A stretch of DNA of 32,976 nt, from assembly GCA_028870705.1 (NCBI GenBank), contig JAGWPD010000095.1:1-32976 (forward strand), in the 5' to 3' direction. The DNA comes from Gammaproteobacteria bacterium. Lineage in GTDB: Bacteria; Pseudomonadota; Gammaproteobacteria; Steroidobacterales; Steroidobacteraceae. The position numbers and the translations under genes were made by a program. Shown here piece after piece: positions 30,201 through 32,976 of the stretch; the stretch's first letter is position 1; each line of letters starts with the position of its first letter. The notes under the pieces are model-generated. The model did not search any database. It was not told where the DNA came from and saw only the letters and a program-made list of their open reading frames with translations.

Positions 30201-32976
30201 GGTCTTGGCGTCAAACTGCGCATTGTTGAGATTCGGCACGCCATCGATGGTCAGGCCGAAGAGGCAATTCACCTGCCGCCGCCAGGCATCCATCTTGCCC
30301 GCGGGGTGCGCGTCGGCATTGATGGTTACGGCACCGGAGCCGACGCCTTGCAGTCGCACCGGTTTCCACATCAGGAGGTTTTCCTTGTAGGTGCCGGGGC
30401 CGACGATGATCAGATCGCCAGGCTTGGCGGCATCGATCGCATGCTGAATCGCATGGCCGGTGAGATCCTGGCCGGCCACGTAGATCGGCTTGCTGCCGCC
30501 CGCCGTGACCGTAATCGCATCGATAGAGCGCTTGCCAGTGTCAGCCGTGATGACCAGCTGGCCGCACAAGGCGGCACCGGCCGCGACACCTCGCTGCGCC
30601 GGCGCGCAGGCCGGCAGCGCGGGCGGTACGGTGACCGTGATGGCCGTGTCGCTCCATGCGCTCACCGGCGCATTTAGGCCACCGATGGTGACCGTGCCCG
30701 TGCCCTGCGCAGCGCCAAACCCATAGTGGCGCGTGATGGTCTTGAGGTTGAAAGGCGCGGTTGCGGCGTTGGGTCCGGAGAAGGCCGGATTTTGCACTAC
30801 CTTGTCGCCCAGCGCCGTGATGATGAGCGAACCGCTCGCCCCCAGCGACAGGCTCGCGCTCGCCGCGGCACCGCTTCCGCCGCCTCCCGCGAAGCTGACG
30901 AGCGGAGCGGCGTCGTAACCCGCGCCGCCGCTTTGCAGCGCTACGGCCCTGACCGTAAGGCGCGCCGTGGCGGTGGCCGGCCCGGTGCTGAAAGAGATGC
31001 CGGGCGCTGCCGTATAGCCGCTGCCGCGGTTGCTCATGTCGATCCCGGTGACCCGACGGTTCTGATTGGTGGGGTTGTTGCTCGACATCTGCGCGCTGCC
31101 GGTGGCGCGCACGCAGGTGGTGGTGTTGATGACGCAGGGCGGCGCGTCGAAAATGACCGTGGGAGTTGCCACGTTGCGATAGGAGCCGTTGGGGCTGTTG
31201 GCGACGCTCACCGAGCCCACGCCCATCAGCGCGAGAGCGCCGGCACCGGCTCCGCTCGCGCCGGCCGGCGGCGTGAAGTCGACGGTCGGCACGGACGTGT
31301 AGTTGGCGCCGCCGTTGGTCAGCTGCACCGCGCTCACCGGACCAGTCGCGCTGACCCACGGACCCTGCACGGCATTGGGATCGGCGTTGACGACCTGGCG
31401 GATTGCCGGCGTGCCGTCCGGATATTCCGCATCAGGCAGGTTGTAGCCTTCCGCAAAGGCCTGCGTTGGCACCACTGGTGTATCCATGTAGGTGGTGAAG
31501 CCGGGCATGAACGGCTGTTCGTAGCAGAAGTTGCTGTAGGCCGGGTTGTAGTTCGGATCCGTGACGGTCTGCCCGGGGTGGGCGGCGTCGGCCACCGGAC
31601 CCGGATCGTTCATGCAGGCGATCATCATCGTCGGGATGTACCCGGTCGGATTGGGCGGATTGACCGCGTAGCTCGAGTAGTTGAGGCCGTTGTACAGACC
31701 CCATTGGTCGGAGTACACGCGCGCAATCTCCTTGCCGGTGTAGTCGCGGATGCCGACCGGCAGATTGGGCGGACCGAACTTCTCGCCAAATTGCGGCGAG
31801 AACGGATCGAACTCCGAGGCGAAGTCGTTGGTGATCGTGCCGGTGAAGTGCCCGGCGATGTGCGCCGAGGTGAACACGTAAAACTTCACCAGCGCCGTGG
31901 CCTGGTTCTCGAGGATCACGGCCTTGCGATCGCACAGGTGGCGCGTGGCGCCGGCAAACGGCGCGTTCTGGCCGGCCGTCGGGAACAGGCTGTTGTAATC
32001 GGGCACGATGCGCGCGGCACCGACGCAAGGCCAGAACGACTCGATGCTGCCTGTGTCGCCCTCGTGGCGCGGGGTGGCGCCGAGGTTGGTGGTGGCATTG
32101 AGGCCGTTGTTCTGGTTGTAGTAGGCATTCACCGCGGCCTGGTCGGGCATGATGAAGACATTGCCGAAGCCCGCCGGAAATTGCTGTGAGACGGGCGCAA
32201 TGTAGGTATCGCCGAGGAAAATGTTCTTGTCTTCCTCCTTCACGAGCTCGAAGCCCGGCGGCACGATGACCTCCACCACGTACTTGCCGGCCGGTAGCAT
32301 CGGATTGCCGTCATCCGGGTTGGCGCCACAAATCGAGCAGTTGGTACCCGCAGGCCGGCCACTGACCGCATCGCGCCCTGTGACGCTCGGGAACCTGTAC
32401 ATGCCGTCGTACGGTGCCGGCTGAATCTGGTTCAGCATCGACCACCCGTCGTAGCACTTGAACTGCGCATTGTTCGGAAGCGCGGTGCGGTTCGGATCGA
32501 GCCATTGCGTGCTGTCCTTCAAGGTCGCAAAGAACGGGCTCGCCGGGTCCTGGCCCGGGCAATTCATGTTCGGAACGCCGTCCGAGCGGAAGCCCTGCGC
32601 AAAATCATCCCAGCTGCTGGTGGTGGTCCGATCGACCAGTTTCAGCCCGCTGGTGCCGTCCGGCGCGGTGACTTCCTGGTACAGATTGACCTTGACGCGC
32701 GGTACGCCCGGCTCCCAGCTCAGCTGCAGGAGCAAGGCCGGATCATCGAACGGGCGCGTCGAGGCATAGATCACGTGGCCCTTGATGCCGCCGTTCTCGT
32801 TGGGCAGGAAGGGCTTCATCGCAAATTCCGCGTAGTCGTTCAGACCCAGCAGTCCCTGCCAGCCTTCGGTGGTGGTCCCCGGCGGATCGATGCGGGCGGT
32901 GGAAAGGCCGGTCACGCCGGCACCGGAAGTGCCGTTGTAATAGGGACCATTGGCAATCGAGAAGCCGGCGCAATCG
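27192..32976 (-). CDS. Giant exported beta-helix surface protein (N-terminus beyond window edge)
   Basis: The frame is open from the right edge (1927 codons visible; the GTG at 32915 is internal, since DCAGFSIANG...YYNG continues upstream). Order: an N-terminal region with SdrD/Cna-B-like beta domains (KYVVEVIVPPGFELVKEEDK, GNVFIMPDQAAV, YTGKEIARVYSDQWGLYNGL); three glycine-rich repeats of the form GGxGYxxxPxVxF...GAxAxA (about 30850-31345); an IPT/TIG-like domain (YGFGAAQGTGTVTIGGLNAP); and a long right-handed beta-helix. The helix opens with IQHAIDAAKPGDLIIVGPGT and continues with repeated N-x-I/L-x-x-N turns such as HHNDIYNN, DHNWIAGN and NNIIANNVAGWDGAG. Two choice-of-anchor-D-type domains with CGANLAIGAACTIKIRFAP close it. 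The beta-helix suggests carbohydrate or surface binding. It is the first visible gene of the operon. Confidence 0.85.
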   Translation of the reverse strand, partial: DCAGFSIANGPYYNGTSGAGVTGLSTARIDPPGTTTEGWQGLLGLNDYAEFAMKPFLPNENGGIKGHVIYASTRPFDDPALLLQLSWEPGVPRVKVNLYQEVTAPDGTSGLKLVDRTTTSSWDDFAQGFRSDGVPNMNCPGQDPASPFFATLKDSTQWLDPNRTALPNNAQFKCYDGWSMLNQIQPAPYDGMYRFPSVTGRDAVSGRPAGTNCSICGANPDDGNPMLPAGKYVVEVIVPPGFELVKEEDKNIFLGDTYIAPVSQQFPAGFGNVFIMPDQAAVNAYYNQNNGLNATTNLGATPRHEGDTGSIESFWPCVGAARIVPDYNSLFPTAGQNAPFAGATRHLCDRKAVILENQATALVKFYVFTSAHIAGHFTGTITNDFASEFDPFSPQFGEKFGPPNLPVGIRDYTGKEIARVYSDQWGLYNGLNYSSYAVNPPNPTGYIPTMMIACMNDPGPVADAAHPGQTVTDPNYNPAYSNFCYEQPFMPGFTTYMDTPVVPTQAFAEGYNLPDAEYPDGTPAIRQVVNADPNAVQGPWVSATGPVSAVQLTNGGANYTSVPTVDFTPPAGASGAGAGALALMGVGSVSVANSPNGSYRNVATPTVIFDAPPCVINTTTCVRATGSAQMSSNNPTNQNRRVTGIDMSNRGSGYTAAPGISFSTGPATATARLTVRAVALQSGGAGYDAAPLVSFAGGGGSGAAASASLSLGASGSLIITALGDKVVQNPAFSGPNAATAPFNLKTITRHYGFGAAQGTGTVTIGGLNAPVSAWSDTAITVTVPPALPACAPAQRGVAAGAALCGQLVITADTGKRSIDAITVTAGGSKPIYVAGQDLTGHAIQHAIDAAKPGDLIIVGPGTYKENLLMWKPVRLQGVGSGAVTINADAHPAGKMDAWRRQVNCLFGLTIDGVPNLNNAQFDAKTGFVCPDDMYLRVDRIPFEGFVGWDASSNGNLAQVLQEPTLMGAYEGAGVTVLGRGVRVPNGSTDLWGQATPGVAGAFPDGSRYLDGRNTDCNSSTTARTMYDYGTSNFHCNPSRIDGLSIINSSQGGGGIFIHGWNHNLDVANNRLSANHGTLSGGINLGNGETPPAYINDGTICGPGVPTPAPLCPPLSGTPVNGAIPFQLNVGVHVHHNDIYNNASLGDALFSGTPSGGGGLTVSAGADNYEIDHNWIAGNLSTGDGGGMEHLGLSVNGRIHNNWILFNQSVNPTLPTNGGGLAIVGANSDRVLADGNECGSFTDNDCVPGIGDGTGSGLRIDANLILGNSAESGSGGGLRLQQVNGTEVSAFPTNPNRWHDVTVTNNIIANNVAGWDGAGVSLEDALKVRLINNTIASNDTTASAGVLFKALGAGMAASPAPGCLQPDPGMPQAPGCLATDAPHIPQPAGLVTTVNTPNLIASLPLLVVCPAGYNYGNAADSQLSRTNGRCRTLSMPAVANDLFWQNRAFHVAYADATGAEVKDPFKGSGNQSQQNLVGLFPALNQHATGDCMSGANYWDVGVRGDTSPTNHAVIGFTPILGAPSVNPTLVVNNSILTANPVGYVNGTGNQVPATSPLISQYCNGSRVPPENGGMGYNVPAGRSETTGLSPVFVFNNIQPAATVDEGSNWINLSYGPLALFSSAGQSLIGGALDGPTLGAYSTDPASIAVNTGANEPAPDTDYFGSLRPHNAVNPADIGAVETVFVQRLSAAVSPSPLDFGNWATGTTSAVKNLTVTNTGNTALANLTYTGIGAPFTRVTTGTFPAGQPNCGANLAIGAACTIKIRFAPTAAQSYNGSVTVAAPGATVTPVPVVLSGAGVASRATVSVTPLTITLASPVPSCLSGNTAACSGTGTVTFTNTAGAGGAQIAITNVAVNSGAGSGFLSWFFSLDANTCIGAAVAPGQTCTATVRFTNVLSARGTNRSGTAVFTDNGAGSPQTANLTGYATP

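Noticed and set aside
30726-32189. 487-aa open frame on the plus strand
   Set aside because: It is antisense to the giant beta-helix gene and is Arg/Gly/Val-rich shadow sequence.
1-32976. CRISPR arrays, insertion sequences, rRNA and complete tRNA genes
   Set aside because: No regularly spaced direct repeats, transposase or integrase frames, rRNA sequence or full tRNA cloverleaf were seen on either strand.

Overview
This is a GC-rich window (roughly two-thirds G+C by eye) from a Gram-negative proteobacterium. The evidence is a TonB-dependent receptor with a FecI/FecR-type sigma system, several outer-membrane or exported proteins with Sec signal peptides, SCO and c-type cytochrome proteins, TraB/GumN, VirK/YbjX (DUF535), and an ECF43-like sigma factor paired with a Ser/Thr kinase. 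The gene mix suggests a gammaproteobacterium of the Xanthomonadales/Nevskiales/Steroidobacteraceae type. That placement is inferred from gene content and is not proven.

Layout. 1-5060 holds unlinked housekeeping and accessory genes: a partial DUF3761-like exported protein, an exported methyltransferase-fold protein, a rhomboid protease, a GST, a His/Met-rich exported protein, a TraB/GumN protein and an SDR. 5215-6505 is a decayed stretch: a Kelch-type lipoprotein gene that stops after its first domain, then almost 800 bp with no intact gene. 6506-12740 is a regulatory and surface module: ECF sigma factor, overlapping transmembrane Ser/Thr kinase with a periplasmic tail, then a large SBBP beta-propeller protein with a GlyGly-CTERM-like tail. 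12733-18018 is a minus-strand block: MetF, VirK/YbjX, an outer-membrane barrel with a small Asp-rich exported protein, and an ArnT-like glycosyltransferase of clearly lower GC. 18500-23052 holds a small hypothetical gene diverging from an ECF sigma - FecR - TonB receptor operon. 23122-32976 is a tightly packed minus-strand operon that runs off the right edge. It encodes a giant beta-helix surface protein, an LTxxQ periplasmic protein, an unknown exported protein, a LolA-like protein, a SCO copper/thiol protein and a c-type cytochrome fused to a periplasmic-binding-protein domain.

How the genes work together. There are two separate cell-surface signalling modules. One is kinase-controlled (ECF plus Ser/Thr kinase) and the other is receptor-controlled (ECF-FecR-TonB receptor). 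The most interesting unit is the right-hand operon. Every visible product appears to be exported, adjacent genes overlap or nearly touch, and the set combines an extracellular scaffold with copper and heme redox proteins. It reads as an undescribed envelope or extracellular redox system whose first genes lie outside the window.
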